From Bacillus sonorensis NBRC 101234 = KCTC 13918 (GTDB taxonomy: Bacteria > Bacillota > Bacilli > Bacillales > Bacillaceae), in contig NZ_BCVZ01000016.1 of the NCBI RefSeq assembly GCF_001592005.1, positions 35,532-99,531 on the forward strand: a stretch of 64,000 nucleotides of DNA, read 5' to 3'. The notes under the pieces are model-generated. The model had not been told where the DNA came from, did not search any database, and worked only from the letters and a program-made list of their open reading frames with translations. Each line of letters begins with the position of its first letter. Positions within the stretch are counted from its first letter, which is position 1. Of the stretch, positions 8,284 through 19,022 are shown piece by piece. A program made the translations under genes and the position numbers.

Positions 8284-11200
8284 ATGGGCAATATCCTGAA
8301 AATCCGTTTGCTGCCATTGGCTGTGATCGCATGTTTAATGGGGGCGCCATTTTTCGCACCGTTTGCAGAGGCGGTGCAGGGAGCGGAACAGCAGCCGATA
8401 ACCGTAAAAGAGGCGATCCGCAACAACTCAGGGCATGCCACTGTTGAAGGATATGTCGTCGGCCATACCGTTTCAAAAGGAAACTTTCATTTCAGCGGTC
8501 CATTTCAGAATGATTTCAACTTGGCCATCGCTGATCAAACAGAGGAGAGATCTCCTGAGAATATCCTTCCCGTACAAATTCCCACAGCATTCAGAAGCCA
8601 ATTCGGTTTAAAAACCAATCCGCATCTGATTGGCAAAAAACTGTCTGTCAAAGGAGTCCTTTCTCCGTATTTTCAATCTCCGGGTGTAACATCTGTTCAA
8701 TTCATCAAGCTTGCAGAAGATAGCGGTGCCCCTACCCGGCCTGATGCCATGCCGATAGCGGATGCCCGCAAGCGCCTGCATGAAACCGTTACGATTAAAG
8801 GAGTCGTCACAGCGGACCAATCAGCGATCGGCGGCGGAAAACTGTCAACATTTATTCAGGACGATACGGCGGGAATCAACATTTTTTCATCTTCCCAAGC
8901 CAATTTTCCGGAGCTGAAAGAGGGAATGGATGTTTCAGTCACCGGACAAATCACAACTTATAAAGGGCTGACAGAGATCATTCCCGTTCCGGATGGCATA
9001 AAAGTATCGGACGGAGGAGCGGCTGTTCCTGATCCGCATTCGCTGGCAATTGAAGAATTAACACGTGCCGAACAGGCGGATCGATATGAAGGAAGTCTTG
9101 TGAAAATAAAAGGATTCATCGAAGGAAAACCCGATACTCCAGCAGGCGGGGGCTACAACATGACGATGATCGACCAGAACTACAACCAGCTGACGCTGCG
9201 CGTGATGGAACAAACGAATGCCGCCGGCCTGATCGAACAAGGGAAATGGTTTGAGATTACAGGGATATTAAGCCGCTATAACGCATTACAGCTGTTGCCC
9301 AGAAAACAGGAGGATATCAAACGGCTGGACGGTACAGATGATCCGCCGCCTGTTTCAGAAGGAGAATATGAAAGCGTCGTAGACCGTGTTGTTGACGGAG
9401 ATACCATACATTTAAAGGAACCTGTGCTTGGCGCGACAAAGGTTCGTTATGTCAATATGGATACACCTGAAACCTATCATACGCCTAAAAACGAACGGGA
9501 TGAAAATCAGCTAAAGCACGGAAACCGCGCAAAAACCTATTTGCAGTCGATTTTGTCTCCGGGGGACAAGGTGACGGTAAAGGTCGGCAAGGAAGCAAAA
9601 GACAGCTACGGCAGGCTCCTCGCCCAAGTCATCACAGAGGACGGCTTGAATACGAATCTCGAGCTGGTCAAAAAGGGGCTGGCTTCGACATATTTCATTT
9701 GGCCGGTCGGCGATGAGAAGGATTACGAACTGTTCCAACACGCGGTCAAAAAAGCGAAAGACGATCAGCTCGGCATTTGGAACCCCGCTGACCCGCTGAT
9801 TGAACTGCCGTTTGAATTTCGGGCAAGAGAACAGGGGAAAGGGCTGACGAGGTATGTGGGAGATTCAGCAGACAAAACATATGTCACACCGGAAAAATGG
9901 CGAGAAGTTCCCGTTGAAAAACGAATCTTTTTCGCTTCTCCCGAAGAAGCCGAAGATGCAGGATATACAAAGAAAGAGAATAGTGGAAATATATCTTTGC
10001 GGCTTTTAAGCATGAATGATCTTCACGGAAAAATCGACCAGCAATATCAGCTTGATCTGAACGGCGACGGGCATACGGACGGAACCTTCGGCAGGATGGA
10101 CTACACCGCAGCTCTGCTGAAAGAACGAAAAGCCGAGCGGAAAAATACGCTTCTTGTCCATGCGGGAGACATGATCGGCGGAAGTTCGCCTGTATCATCC
10201 TTGCTTCAGGACGAACCGACGGTCGACATCATGGAGGAAATCGGCTTTGATGTCGGCACGGTCGGAAATCACGAATTTGATGAAGGCGCTGATGAACTGC
10301 TCCGCATTCTTAATGGAGGGGAGCATCCTGAAGGGAAAGGAACAAAAGGCTATGACGGACAGGATTTTCCGCTCGTCTGCGCCAATTGTAAATTAAAAAG
10401 CAGCGGTGCCGGCTTTTTGCCGCCCTATCAGATATTTGAAGTCGAAGGCGTCCCGGTCGCTTTTATCGGGGTTGTCACAAGGTCTGCCGCCGATATGGTG
10501 ATCCCTGATGGAATAAAGAAGATTGAATTCACGGATGAGACGAAAGCTGTCAATCTGGCTGTTGATGAACTGAAAGCAAAAGGCGTTCGTTCAATAGCCG
10601 TCCTTGCCCATATGACAGCATCACAGAATGGTACAGCCGTAACGGGTGAGTCCGCCGAGCTCGCAAACAAGGCGGACCCTGAAGTAGATGTGATTTTCGC
10701 TGCGCATAACCATGAGGAAGTAAACGGGGAAACCGGAGGCGCTTTAATTGTTCAAGCCTCTGAATATGGCAAAGCCATCGGCGTGGTCGACGTGGAAATC
10801 GACAGAAACACGAAAGATATTGTCCGAAAACAAGCAGATATCGAATATGTAAACCAGGAAAATATCAAACCCGATCCGGCGACAAGAAGCTTATTAGATC
10901 AATATGAACGGATCGTCGGCCCGATCATCGGCGAAAAGGTCGGAGAAGCGGCTCATGACATGGCAGGCGGCTATTCAAACGATGGAGACACACCGCTCGG
11001 AAATTTAATCGCCGACGGAATGAAGCGGGCGATGAATTCTGACTTCGCATTGATGAACGGCGGCGGAATCCGCCAGGACTTAAAAAAAGGTCCGATTACA
11101 TGGGGGGATTTATTCAACATCCAGCCGTTCGGAAATGTGCTCGTTACGCTTGAAATCAAAGGAAAGGATTTGTATGACATCATTGATGCGCAAATTTCTC

Positions 11201-11850
11201 CGGTGTACGGTCCAGACTACAGTATCAGCGGATTTACATACACATGGGACCCGAAAACAAACAAAACGGCGGACATTTTTTTAGAAAACGGTTCGCCGAT
11301 AGAAAAAGGCCGGACTTACACGATAACCGTCAATGACTTTATGGCATCTGCCTCCGGAAAAAAGTATGAGCCGATTTCCCGGCTCGGAAAGCGTCCGGTG
11401 ACAGGACCGGAAGATATCGAAGCGACTGTGGAATTTGTGAAGAGCTTTAAAGAACCGATTTCCTATCAAGCGGAAGGCAGGATTAAAAAGGTCGGGGCGG
11501 ACGGCGGCACTGGAGAAAATCCGGGAAATGGCGACGGCGGTGAAACGCCAGCCGATGATACAGGCGGATCTTTGCCCGGCCATGGTGTAAAAGCTGATGC
11601 TGATGCAAGCGGCCGCGGAACAGTCTCTCCCCATGAAAAGACGGGGGCTTTCGACAGTGGCCTAAAGGCTTTAGAAAAACGAAAAGATCAGAGTGGAATA
11701 TTTCCGGGGAAAAGATACGATGACGAACCAGTGAAGCGCTTTCTTCCGAATACTGCCGCAAATCTTTACAATCCGCTCTTATTTGGTATACTTCTGTTTA
11801 TCTGTGGTATGTTCGTTTATATATGGAAAAAGGGGTCAGCCAATCTATGA
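8284..11850 (+). CDS. yhcR: Cell-wall-anchored endonuclease/5'-nucleotidase YhcR
   Basis: An 1188-residue secreted enzyme. Order of parts: signal peptide (1-30); OB-fold nucleic-acid-binding repeats (about 35-350); a thermonuclease (SNase) domain with VVDRVVDGDTIHL and SYGRLLAQV (about 360-505); a calcineurin-like metallophosphoesterase domain with LSMNDLHGKID and GNHEFDEG (about 575-820); the 5'-nucleotidase C-terminal domain with NGGGIR (about 850-1070); a Gly/Asp-rich linker; and a sorting signal LPNTA, hydrophobic segment and KKG tail. It should hydrolyse nucleic acids and then remove phosphate from nucleotides at the cell surface. The overlapping sortase gene yhcS anchors it. B. subtilis YhcR is about 1217 residues with a related LPDT-type signal. 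The start ATG follows AGGGGG at 8270. Confidence 0.96.
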   Translation: MGNILKIRLLPLAVIACLMGAPFFAPFAEAVQGAEQQPITVKEAIRNNSGHATVEGYVVGHTVSKGNFHFSGPFQNDFNLAIADQTEERSPENILPVQIPTAFRSQFGLKTNPHLIGKKLSVKGVLSPYFQSPGVTSVQFIKLAEDSGAPTRPDAMPIADARKRLHETVTIKGVVTADQSAIGGGKLSTFIQDDTAGINIFSSSQANFPELKEGMDVSVTGQITTYKGLTEIIPVPDGIKVSDGGAAVPDPHSLAIEELTRAEQADRYEGSLVKIKGFIEGKPDTPAGGGYNMTMIDQNYNQLTLRVMEQTNAAGLIEQGKWFEITGILSRYNALQLLPRKQEDIKRLDGTDDPPPVSEGEYESVVDRVVDGDTIHLKEPVLGATKVRYVNMDTPETYHTPKNERDENQLKHGNRAKTYLQSILSPGDKVTVKVGKEAKDSYGRLLAQVITEDGLNTNLELVKKGLASTYFIWPVGDEKDYELFQHAVKKAKDDQLGIWNPADPLIELPFEFRAREQGKGLTRYVGDSADKTYVTPEKWREVPVEKRIFFASPEEAEDAGYTKKENSGNISLRLLSMNDLHGKIDQQYQLDLNGDGHTDGTFGRMDYTAALLKERKAERKNTLLVHAGDMIGGSSPVSSLLQDEPTVDIMEEIGFDVGTVGNHEFDEGADELLRILNGGEHPEGKGTKGYDGQDFPLVCANCKLKSSGAGFLPPYQIFEVEGVPVAFIGVVTRSAADMVIPDGIKKIEFTDETKAVNLAVDELKAKGVRSIAVLAHMTASQNGTAVTGESAELANKADPEVDVIFAAHNHEEVNGETGGALIVQASEYGKAIGVVDVEIDRNTKDIVRKQADIEYVNQENIKPDPATRSLLDQYERIVGPIIGEKVGEAAHDMAGGYSNDGDTPLGNLIADGMKRAMNSDFALMNGGGIRQDLKKGPITWGDLFNIQPFGNVLVTLEIKGKDLYDIIDAQISPVYGPDYSISGFTYTWDPKTNKTADIFLENGSPIEKGRTYTITVNDFMASASGKKYEPISRLGKRPVTGPEDIEATVEFVKSFKEPISYQAEGRIKKVGADGGTGENPGNGDGGETPADDTGGSLPGHGVKADADASGRGTVSPHEKTGAFDSGLKALEKRKDQSGIFPGKRYDDEPVKRFLPNTAANLYNPLLFGILLFICGMFVYIWKKGSANL

Positions 11851-12416
11851 AAATGAAATTTTTTTCTATTTTGCTTATGGCCGCCGGCTTTCTTATCATT
11901 GTGTACGGCGGCTGGAAAATATACGATATGAACCGGCAGACTGGAGATTCTCTGGCAGAGGCCAAAAAAGCCGTGGCCATAGACGGCAAGTCTGATACAT
12001 CTGCCGAATCTTTTCAACCGGTCACTGGTGAAGCCGTCGGCATTTTGTACATTCCGAGATTAAAGGCGGAATTGCCGATCGTTGAAGGCACGAGCGCCGA
12101 TGATTTAGCCAAAGGCGTCGGACATTACAAAGGCAGCTATTATCCGGAGCAAAACGGGCAAATCGTTCTCTCAGGGCACAGGGACACCGTGTTTCGCAGA
12201 ACAGGGGAGCTGGAACTCGGGGACAAGCTGCAAATCGAGTTGCCTTATGGCCGTTTTGCGTACAAAATCGTCAAAACGAAAATCGTAGATCAAGATGATA
12301 CATCGATCATCACGCTGCAAAACAAAAAAGAGGAACTGATTTTGACAACGTGCTATCCGTTCTCTTATGTGGGAAACGCCCCTCAGCGCTATATCATATA
12401 TGCGGAGCCGCTCTAG
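11847..12416 (+). CDS. yhcS: Class D sortase YhcS (SrtD)
   Basis: A 189-residue transpeptidase with one N-terminal membrane segment (about 5-22). All three catalytic residues are visible: His in LSGHRDT, Cys in LILTTCYPF and Arg in APQRYIIYAEP near the C-terminus. It cleaves the LPNTA signal of YhcR and links the protein to peptidoglycan. The ATG at 11847 overlaps the yhcR stop (ATGA), suggesting translational coupling; an in-frame ATG at 11823 lies within yhcR and has no better ribosome binding site. A terminator follows, so yhcR-yhcS form a two-gene operon. Confidence 0.94.
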   Translation: MKMKFFSILLMAAGFLIIVYGGWKIYDMNRQTGDSLAEAKKAVAIDGKSDTSAESFQPVTGEAVGILYIPRLKAELPIVEGTSADDLAKGVGHYKGSYYPEQNGQIVLSGHRDTVFRRTGELELGDKLQIELPYGRFAYKIVKTKIVDQDDTSIITLQNKKEELILTTCYPFSYVGNAPQRYIIYAEPL

Positions 12417-12419
12417 AAG

Positions 12420-12453
12420 CAAAGGCTGTCAGGTGACTGGCAGCCTTTTTTTA
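12420..12453 (+). terminator. Terminator of yhcR-yhcS
   Basis: AAAGGCTGTCA paired with TGGCAGCCTTT (one mismatch) and a run of T, four bases after the yhcS stop codon. Confidence 0.85.
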
Positions 12454-12712
12454 TGGTTAAAATCCCTGTGCAGCAGCGGTGACAAAATGCTTAGTTCAAG
12501 AGGATTCCAAAGGAATATGGAGGAAACATAAGGATATGGCAGTTGAGCGGAGGTCACATAGGTTCACAAATCTTTCACATCTAATATGGGCACTTAATCA
12601 ACTTTTGGTTTTCTATTCTTTCATTTATAATATAAACGTTAAATTTTTCTGAAAATATAAAAATAAATTTAACAAATTTAATATTTTTAATGAATTTGTG
12701 GAGGTGCAGTTA

Positions 12713-13859
12713 TTGCTGAAACTGGAAAACGTCTCAAAAGTGTATAAGGGAGGCAAAAAGGCTGTAAGCAGCATTAATCTGGACATAGCAAAAGGTGAAT
12801 TTATTTGTTTCATCGGTCCGAGCGGCTGCGGAAAAACGACGACGATGAAAATGATCAACCGCCTGATTGAACCGACATCAGGCAACATCTACATTGACGG
12901 TGAGAATATTATGGCGCAGGATGCCGTCAAGCTCCGCCGAAAGATCGGCTATGTCATCCAGCAAATCGGACTTTTTCCGCATATGACGATTCAGCAGAAC
13001 ATTTCACTCGTTCCCAAGCTGCTGAAATGGCCCGAGGAAAAGCGGAAAGAGCGGGCGCGCGAATTGTTAAAACTGGTTGATATGGGACCGGAGTATTTGG
13101 AGCGCTATCCGCACGAGCTGAGCGGAGGCCAGCAGCAGCGAATCGGCGTTTTGCGGGCGCTCGCCGCCGAGCCGCCGCTCATTTTAATGGATGAACCGTT
13201 CGGCGCTCTTGACCCGATTACACGCGATGCGCTTCAGGAAGAGTTTAAGAAATTGCAGAGAACTTTAAACAAAACCATTGTCTTTGTCACGCACGATATG
13301 GATGAAGCCATAAAGCTTGCGGACCGGATTGTCATCTTAAAGGACGGCGAAATCGTCCAGGTCGGCACTCCCGATGACATTTTAAGGTATCCGGCAAACG
13401 ATTTTGTCGAAGAATTTATCGGAAAAGACAGACTTATTCAATCAAGCCCTGAAGTTGAACGGGTGGAACAGATTATGAATGTCAATCCTGTCACGGTAAC
13501 AGCGGGCAAAACCTTGTCAGAGGCGATTCAAATCATGAGGCGGCACCGGGTAGACTCGCTGCTGGTCATCGATGAAAAGCGGCGGCTCAAAGGGTATGTC
13601 GATGTTGAAATCATCGATCAGATGCGCAGAAAGGCAAAACTGGTCGGAGAGATTGTCAATACCGACATTTATACCGTAAAGAAACATGAGCTTCTTCGCG
13701 ATACAGTCCGAAAAATTTTAAAACAGGGCATCAAATACGTACCCGTTGTTGATGAAAACAACCGCCTCGCCGGGATTGTCACAAGAGCAAGCCTTGTTGA
13801 GATCGTATATGAATCGATTTGGGGAGAAGAAAACCTGCTTGGGGCGGGGGGTGCTTCAT

Positions 13860-13867
<8 letters not shown>
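12713..13867 (+). CDS. opuCA: Glycine betaine/carnitine/choline ABC transporter ATPase OpuCA
   Basis: A 384-residue ATP-binding subunit of an osmoprotectant importer. Walker A is GPSGCGKTT, signature LSGGQQQR, Walker B LILMDEPFGALDP and H-loop VTHDMDEA. Two CBS domains occupy the C-terminal third (about 250-370). The sequence is closer to B. subtilis OpuCA than to general ProV proteins. GGAGGTG six bases upstream supports the TTG at 12713. The preceding 300 bases are AT-rich with a possible sigma-A promoter (TTGGTT at 12605, TATAAT at 12626, short 15-base spacer), so the exact promoter is uncertain. This is the first gene of a four-gene operon whose members follow with little or no gap. In B. 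subtilis opuC lies elsewhere on the chromosome. Confidence 0.95.
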
Positions 13868-15444
<1,577 letters not shown>

Positions 15445-15464
15445 AAACGGAGGGATCAAACGGA

Positions 15465-16151
15465 ATGGATGTTTTACAGCAGCTTGGCACGTATTATGCG
15501 CATAACGGCGGCTATGTTTTGCAGGAGTTTTACCGGCATTTCCTGATGTCCGCATACGGCGTCCTGTTTGCGGCAGCCGCCGGCATTCCGGCTGGGATTT
15601 TCATCGCCCGCTACAAAACACTGAGCGGCTGGGTTTTTGCCGTAACCAATGTCATTCAGACGATTCCGGCATTGGCGATGCTCGCCGTTTTGATGCTTGT
15701 ACTCGGCCTCGGAGCGAATACAGTCATCGTCTCGCTGTTCCTTTATTCGCTTTTGCCGATTATTAGAAACACTTATACAGGAATCGTCAGTATTGAACAC
15801 GCATATCTAGAAGCCGGCAAAGCGATGGGGATGACAAAATTCCAGGTGCTCCGGATGGTGGAGCTTCCGCTTGCATTGTCTGTCATCATGGCGGGCTTAA
15901 GAACCGCACTCGTCATTGCCATCGGAATTACGGCGATAGGAACGTTCGTCGGAGCCGGCGGTCTCGGGGACATCATCGTCAGGGGCTCAAACGCCACGAA
16001 TGGAACGGCGATTATTTTGGCGGGAGCAATCCCGACAGCCCTCATGGCGATGATCGCCGATCTTTTCATGAGCTGGCTGGAACGGAAACTCTCTCCGCTT
16101 GGCAAGAAAAGAGGACAGCATGAGCGCAACGCCGATCTGGAGTCGGCTTGA
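15465..16151 (+). CDS. opuCD: Osmoprotectant ABC transporter permease OpuCD
   Basis: The second permease of the OpuC system, 228 residues with several membrane segments and the EAA-loop motif EAGKAMGMTKFQVLRMVELP. It pairs with OpuCB to form the membrane channel. GGAGG lies nine to ten bases before the ATG. The gene is 20 bases after opuCC and is followed by a strong terminator, so it ends the operon. Confidence 0.94.
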   Translation: MDVLQQLGTYYAHNGGYVLQEFYRHFLMSAYGVLFAAAAGIPAGIFIARYKTLSGWVFAVTNVIQTIPALAMLAVLMLVLGLGANTVIVSLFLYSLLPIIRNTYTGIVSIEHAYLEAGKAMGMTKFQVLRMVELPLALSVIMAGLRTALVIAIGITAIGTFVGAGGLGDIIVRGSNATNGTAIILAGAIPTALMAMIADLFMSWLERKLSPLGKKRGQHERNADLESA

Positions 16152-16154
16152 TCA

Positions 16155-16189
16155 AAAAGGATGATCCAATGATAACGGATCATCCTTTT
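16155..16189. terminator. Bidirectional terminator between opuCD and yhcT
   Basis: A perfect 13-base-pair stem AAAAGGATGATCC/GGATCATCCTTTT with a nine-base loop, flanked by A and T runs on either side. Confidence 0.9.
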
Positions 16190-16192
16190 GTG

Positions 16193-17116
16193 TCATATTG
16201 GCAAATCTGTTCCAAATATCCGTATTGCAGCGTTTTTGAAGTCATCCGGCAGCGGAGCGTTGACAGTCAGCCTTTCCCCGCTGATCGGATGGGTAACGCT
16301 GATTTCTGCGGCGTGCAGCGCCTGTCTTTGCAAAAGACCTGTTGAACCGCCGTACAGCTCGTCGCCTGACAGGGGATGTCCGAGATGGGCAAGATGGACC
16401 CGGATTTGATGGGTTCTGCCCGTTTCGAGCCGCAGCTCGCATAAAGAAACATCGTATGTTGGATGATAACCTTTTACTGTATAATGGGTGACCGCTGCCT
16501 GTCCTGTCGGGGAGACCCTTCTTCTGGCAGGATGGTACCGATCCCTTCCTATCGGGTCTTTAATCGTCCCTTTTCTGTTTTTCAATTTTCCTTCCGCTAT
16601 GGCGAGGTAAGTTCTCGCCAGTTCCTTTTTTTGCAGCTGCTCATCCAGGATTGCGTGGGCGAGACGATGCTTTGCGAATACGACTGCACCGCTCGTATCT
16701 TTATCAAGCCGATGGACGTGGCGGATTTTTCGTTCTGTTCCGTTTGTTTGGTCATAAAATGCGACAAGATTGCTAAGCGTGCCTGTCTGCCCCTTTTCAT
16801 TAGGATGGGTGGCGATTCCCGCAGGCTTATTGACGATCAGCATATGATCGTCCTCAAATAAGACATGCAGCTCGCCATATTCGGGAATGACGCCGCTTTC
16901 TTCCTCTTCTCTTAGATCGATGTCTATTCTATCCCCGCTTTTCAGCTGCTGGTTGTGAGCAGCCGCTTTATGATTGATTTTTATTTTTTGATTCGCTGTC
17001 CAATATTGAATGACCGGTTTTGAAGCTTTCGCCTCTTTTTTCAAAAAAGAAAACAAATGTTCGCCGTCATGCCTGCTCCCGGCCAGGAAAGTTAATCCGC
17101 GGTTTTGTTGGTTCAT
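16193..17116 (-). CDS. yhcT: RluA-family 23S rRNA pseudouridine synthase YhcT
   Basis: A 307-residue enzyme that isomerises uridine to pseudouridine in RNA, most likely large-subunit rRNA. The catalytic aspartate is in HRLDKDTSG; the other RluA motifs VNKPAGIATHP and RLETGRTHQIRVHL are present. An S4-like N-terminal region (about 1-85) precedes the catalytic domain. The ATG at 17116 has AAAGGAGAG six bases upstream, which decides the start over an ATG 12 codons upstream. The position matches B. subtilis yhcT. Confidence 0.93.
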   Translation of the reverse strand: MNQQNRGLTFLAGSRHDGEHLFSFLKKEAKASKPVIQYWTANQKIKINHKAAAHNQQLKSGDRIDIDLREEEESGVIPEYGELHVLFEDDHMLIVNKPAGIATHPNEKGQTGTLSNLVAFYDQTNGTERKIRHVHRLDKDTSGAVVFAKHRLAHAILDEQLQKKELARTYLAIAEGKLKNRKGTIKDPIGRDRYHPARRRVSPTGQAAVTHYTVKGYHPTYDVSLCELRLETGRTHQIRVHLAHLGHPLSGDELYGGSTGLLQRQALHAAEISVTHPISGERLTVNAPLPDDFKNAAIRIFGTDLPI

Positions 17117-17234
17117 TTTTACTCTCCTTTCTCTCAAAAGCTTTTCAGCCATCAGGAAACACTTACCTTCACAGCCTTGAGTTTTAGTATGCTATTCTGT
17201 TTGAAGAGATTACAAGGGATGAAGGGTGATTCAT

Positions 17235-17609
17235 ATGCGTATTGTTAAAGCGGCAACCGAAGAACAGGAAATCTATATTCAAGAGCTCGCTTCAGAGCTT
17301 TTTCAAGTATTTCCTTTGTACTTTAACAAGCAAAAAATTAAAGAACTGAAACAGCAAGGGGCACTTGATTTTAAAGAGTACGAATACAAGGGAACATTGG
17401 ATGAGTCGTTTCAGATCATCACAAGTCTGCAGCTGATTCATACATTATTGACAAAACCAAAACGCCAGTGGGTTTTAAAAGACCGTGAGCTTTTTGATAA
17501 AAGCAGCAAAAAGCTGAATGATTGCGGCCTGTATTTTCCATTAACATCATCTGATTTTTTTCCCGTGAATACCGACAGTGAAAAACAGGGCATACAACTG
17601 CTGATGTAA
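17235..17609 (+). CDS. yhcU: Conserved hypothetical protein YhcU
   Basis: A 124-residue cytoplasmic protein without signal peptide or membrane segment, at the place of B. subtilis yhcU. No catalytic motif is recognisable; the N-terminus MRIVKAATEEQE and the ELFQVFPLYF stretch are conserved in Bacillus homologues as I recall them. GAAGGGTG seven bases upstream favours the ATG at 17235 over a GTG at 17226. A terminator follows. Function unknown. Confidence 0.85.
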   Translation: MRIVKAATEEQEIYIQELASELFQVFPLYFNKQKIKELKQQGALDFKEYEYKGTLDESFQIITSLQLIHTLLTKPKRQWVLKDRELFDKSSKKLNDCGLYFPLTSSDFFPVNTDSEKQGIQLLM

Positions 17610-17630
17610 ACCGGCGGAGCCCGCGGTTCA

Positions 17631-17664
17631 AAGGAGCTTTTCCTAATGGAAGGGCTCTTTTTTT
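17631..17664 (+). terminator. Terminator of yhcU
   Basis: An imperfect AGGAGCTTTTCC/GGAAGGGCTCTT stem with TAAT loop and T7, 22 bases after the stop codon. Confidence 0.75.
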
Positions 17665-17772
17665 ATGAAAAGACTATAAAGGAAAAAAGCGAAAAACACA
17701 ATGGCTGGTGTCAACTTCCTTGTTATCATGTTGATGATTGTACATACTAACAACCGAAAGGGGTGCAGTTTA

Positions 17773-18198
17773 TTGAACACTGTCAGCAATGCTATGTCAA
17801 GGCAGGTAGCAACGGTTTCTTCGAATCAGACGGTTCAAGAAGCGGCAGAGCTCATGAGCCAGCATAACGTCGGAGCGATTCCTGTCGTTGACCAGGGAGT
17901 ATTAAAAGGAATGATCACCGACCGGGACATCACGCTCAGAACGACAGCCCAAGGCCAGGATGGCCAGACGCCGGTTTCCGAGGTTATGACAACAAATGTG
18001 GTATCCGGCAATCCGGACATGAGCCTTCAGGAAGCATCACAGCTTATGGCCCAAAGCCAAATCCGCCGCCTGCCGATAGTGGAAAATAATCATTTAGTCG
18101 GTATTGTCGCGCTTGGGGACCTTGCTGTAAACGATTTGTCAAACGAATCAGCAGGACAGGCGCTGACGAACATCTCCACTCCGACACGAACACAATAG
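17773..18198 (+). CDS. yhcV: CBS-domain protein YhcV
   Basis: A 141-residue protein made almost entirely of two CBS domains (about 8-60 and 72-125), with the typical AIPVVDQGVLKGMITDRDI and RRLPIVENNHLVGIVALGDL segments. CBS pairs usually bind adenosyl nucleotides and act as regulators; no effector domain is fused. The TTG at 17773 has AAAGGGG nine bases upstream and gives the family length of about 140; the in-frame ATG at 17701 would add 24 unlike residues. Homologues are often under stress control, but no sigma-B promoter is evident here. Confidence 0.9.
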   Translation: MNTVSNAMSRQVATVSSNQTVQEAAELMSQHNVGAIPVVDQGVLKGMITDRDITLRTTAQGQDGQTPVSEVMTTNVVSGNPDMSLQEASQLMAQSQIRRLPIVENNHLVGIVALGDLAVNDLSNESAGQALTNISTPTRTQ

Positions 18199-18200
18199 AA

Positions 18201-18242
18201 GCGGAAGAGCTTGCTTCTAAACACAGCAGGCTCTTCTTCTTT
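18201..18242 (+). terminator. Terminator of yhcV
   Basis: GGAAGAGCTTGCT/AGCAGGCTCTTCTT imperfect stem followed by a mixed T tract. Confidence 0.7.
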
Positions 18243-18336
18243 ATACATAACGTTTTGAAGGCGCCGGGCTTTTCAAGGGACAGTAAGAAGGATACAATGA
18301 GTGTGCAAACTGGCAGAAGGAGTTGGACAAAGCGAC

Positions 18337-18999
18337 ATGATTAAAGCAGTGATCTTTGATTTTGACGGTCTTATTTTAGATACAGAAACACATGATTATG
18401 AAGTGCTTCAGGAAATTTTTGAAGAGCACGGCTCGGCTCTTCCGATGTCGGTGTGGGGGAAAGTCATCGGGACGGCTGCCGGCTTTCAGCCCTTTGTCTA
18501 CCTTGAGGAGCAGCTGCAAAAGAAGCTGGATCATGAAAAACTGACAGCCTTAAGGAAGGAACGTTTTACAAAAAGGCTTGAAAATGAAAAAGCGCGTCCC
18601 GGCGTGGAAGCTTATTTAGCGGCGGCAAAAGAGCTCGGTTTAAAAATCGGCCTTGCATCAAGCTCTGATTATAAATGGGTGTCACAGCATTTAAAGCAAA
18701 TCGGCCTCTACGACGATTTTGAATGCATCAGAACGGCAGATGATGTCGAGGAAGTCAAACCGAATCCCGAGCTTTATTTAAAGGCCGCCGAGTGCCTTGG
18801 CGTCAAACCTGAGGAATGCATAGCTTTCGAAGATTCCGTCAACGGTTCGATTGCGGCGAAACGCGCGGGAATGAAGTGTGTCATCGTCCCGAATAAAGTA
18901 ACAAAGAGCCTGTTATTCGAGCATTATGACCACCGGCTTGAATCAATGGCCGAAATGGAATTGGAACAGCTGATCGAAACAGTGTCTAAACAAGCATAA
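18337..18999 (+). CDS. yhcW: HAD-superfamily phosphatase YhcW
   Basis: A 220-residue beta-phosphoglucomutase-like HAD hydrolase. Motif I is FDFDGLILDTE (nucleophile Asp and the general acid Asp two residues later), motif II is LASSSD, the motif III lysine is in VKPNPELY and motif IV is AFEDSVNGSIAA. A helical cap domain lies at about 15-85. The substrate is unknown. The ATG at 18337 gives the B. subtilis length; GAAGGAG lies 14 bases upstream, an unusually long spacing, and a GTG at 18301 is the only in-frame alternative with a common start codon. It is 23 bases upstream of yhcX and probably cotranscribed with it. Confidence 0.9.
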   Translation: MIKAVIFDFDGLILDTETHDYEVLQEIFEEHGSALPMSVWGKVIGTAAGFQPFVYLEEQLQKKLDHEKLTALRKERFTKRLENEKARPGVEAYLAAAKELGLKIGLASSSDYKWVSQHLKQIGLYDDFECIRTADDVEEVKPNPELYLKAAECLGVKPEECIAFEDSVNGSIAAKRAGMKCVIVPNKVTKSLLFEHYDHRLESMAEMELEQLIETVSKQA

Positions 19000-19022
19000 A
19001 GAGGGCAGAGGAGGAATGCGGC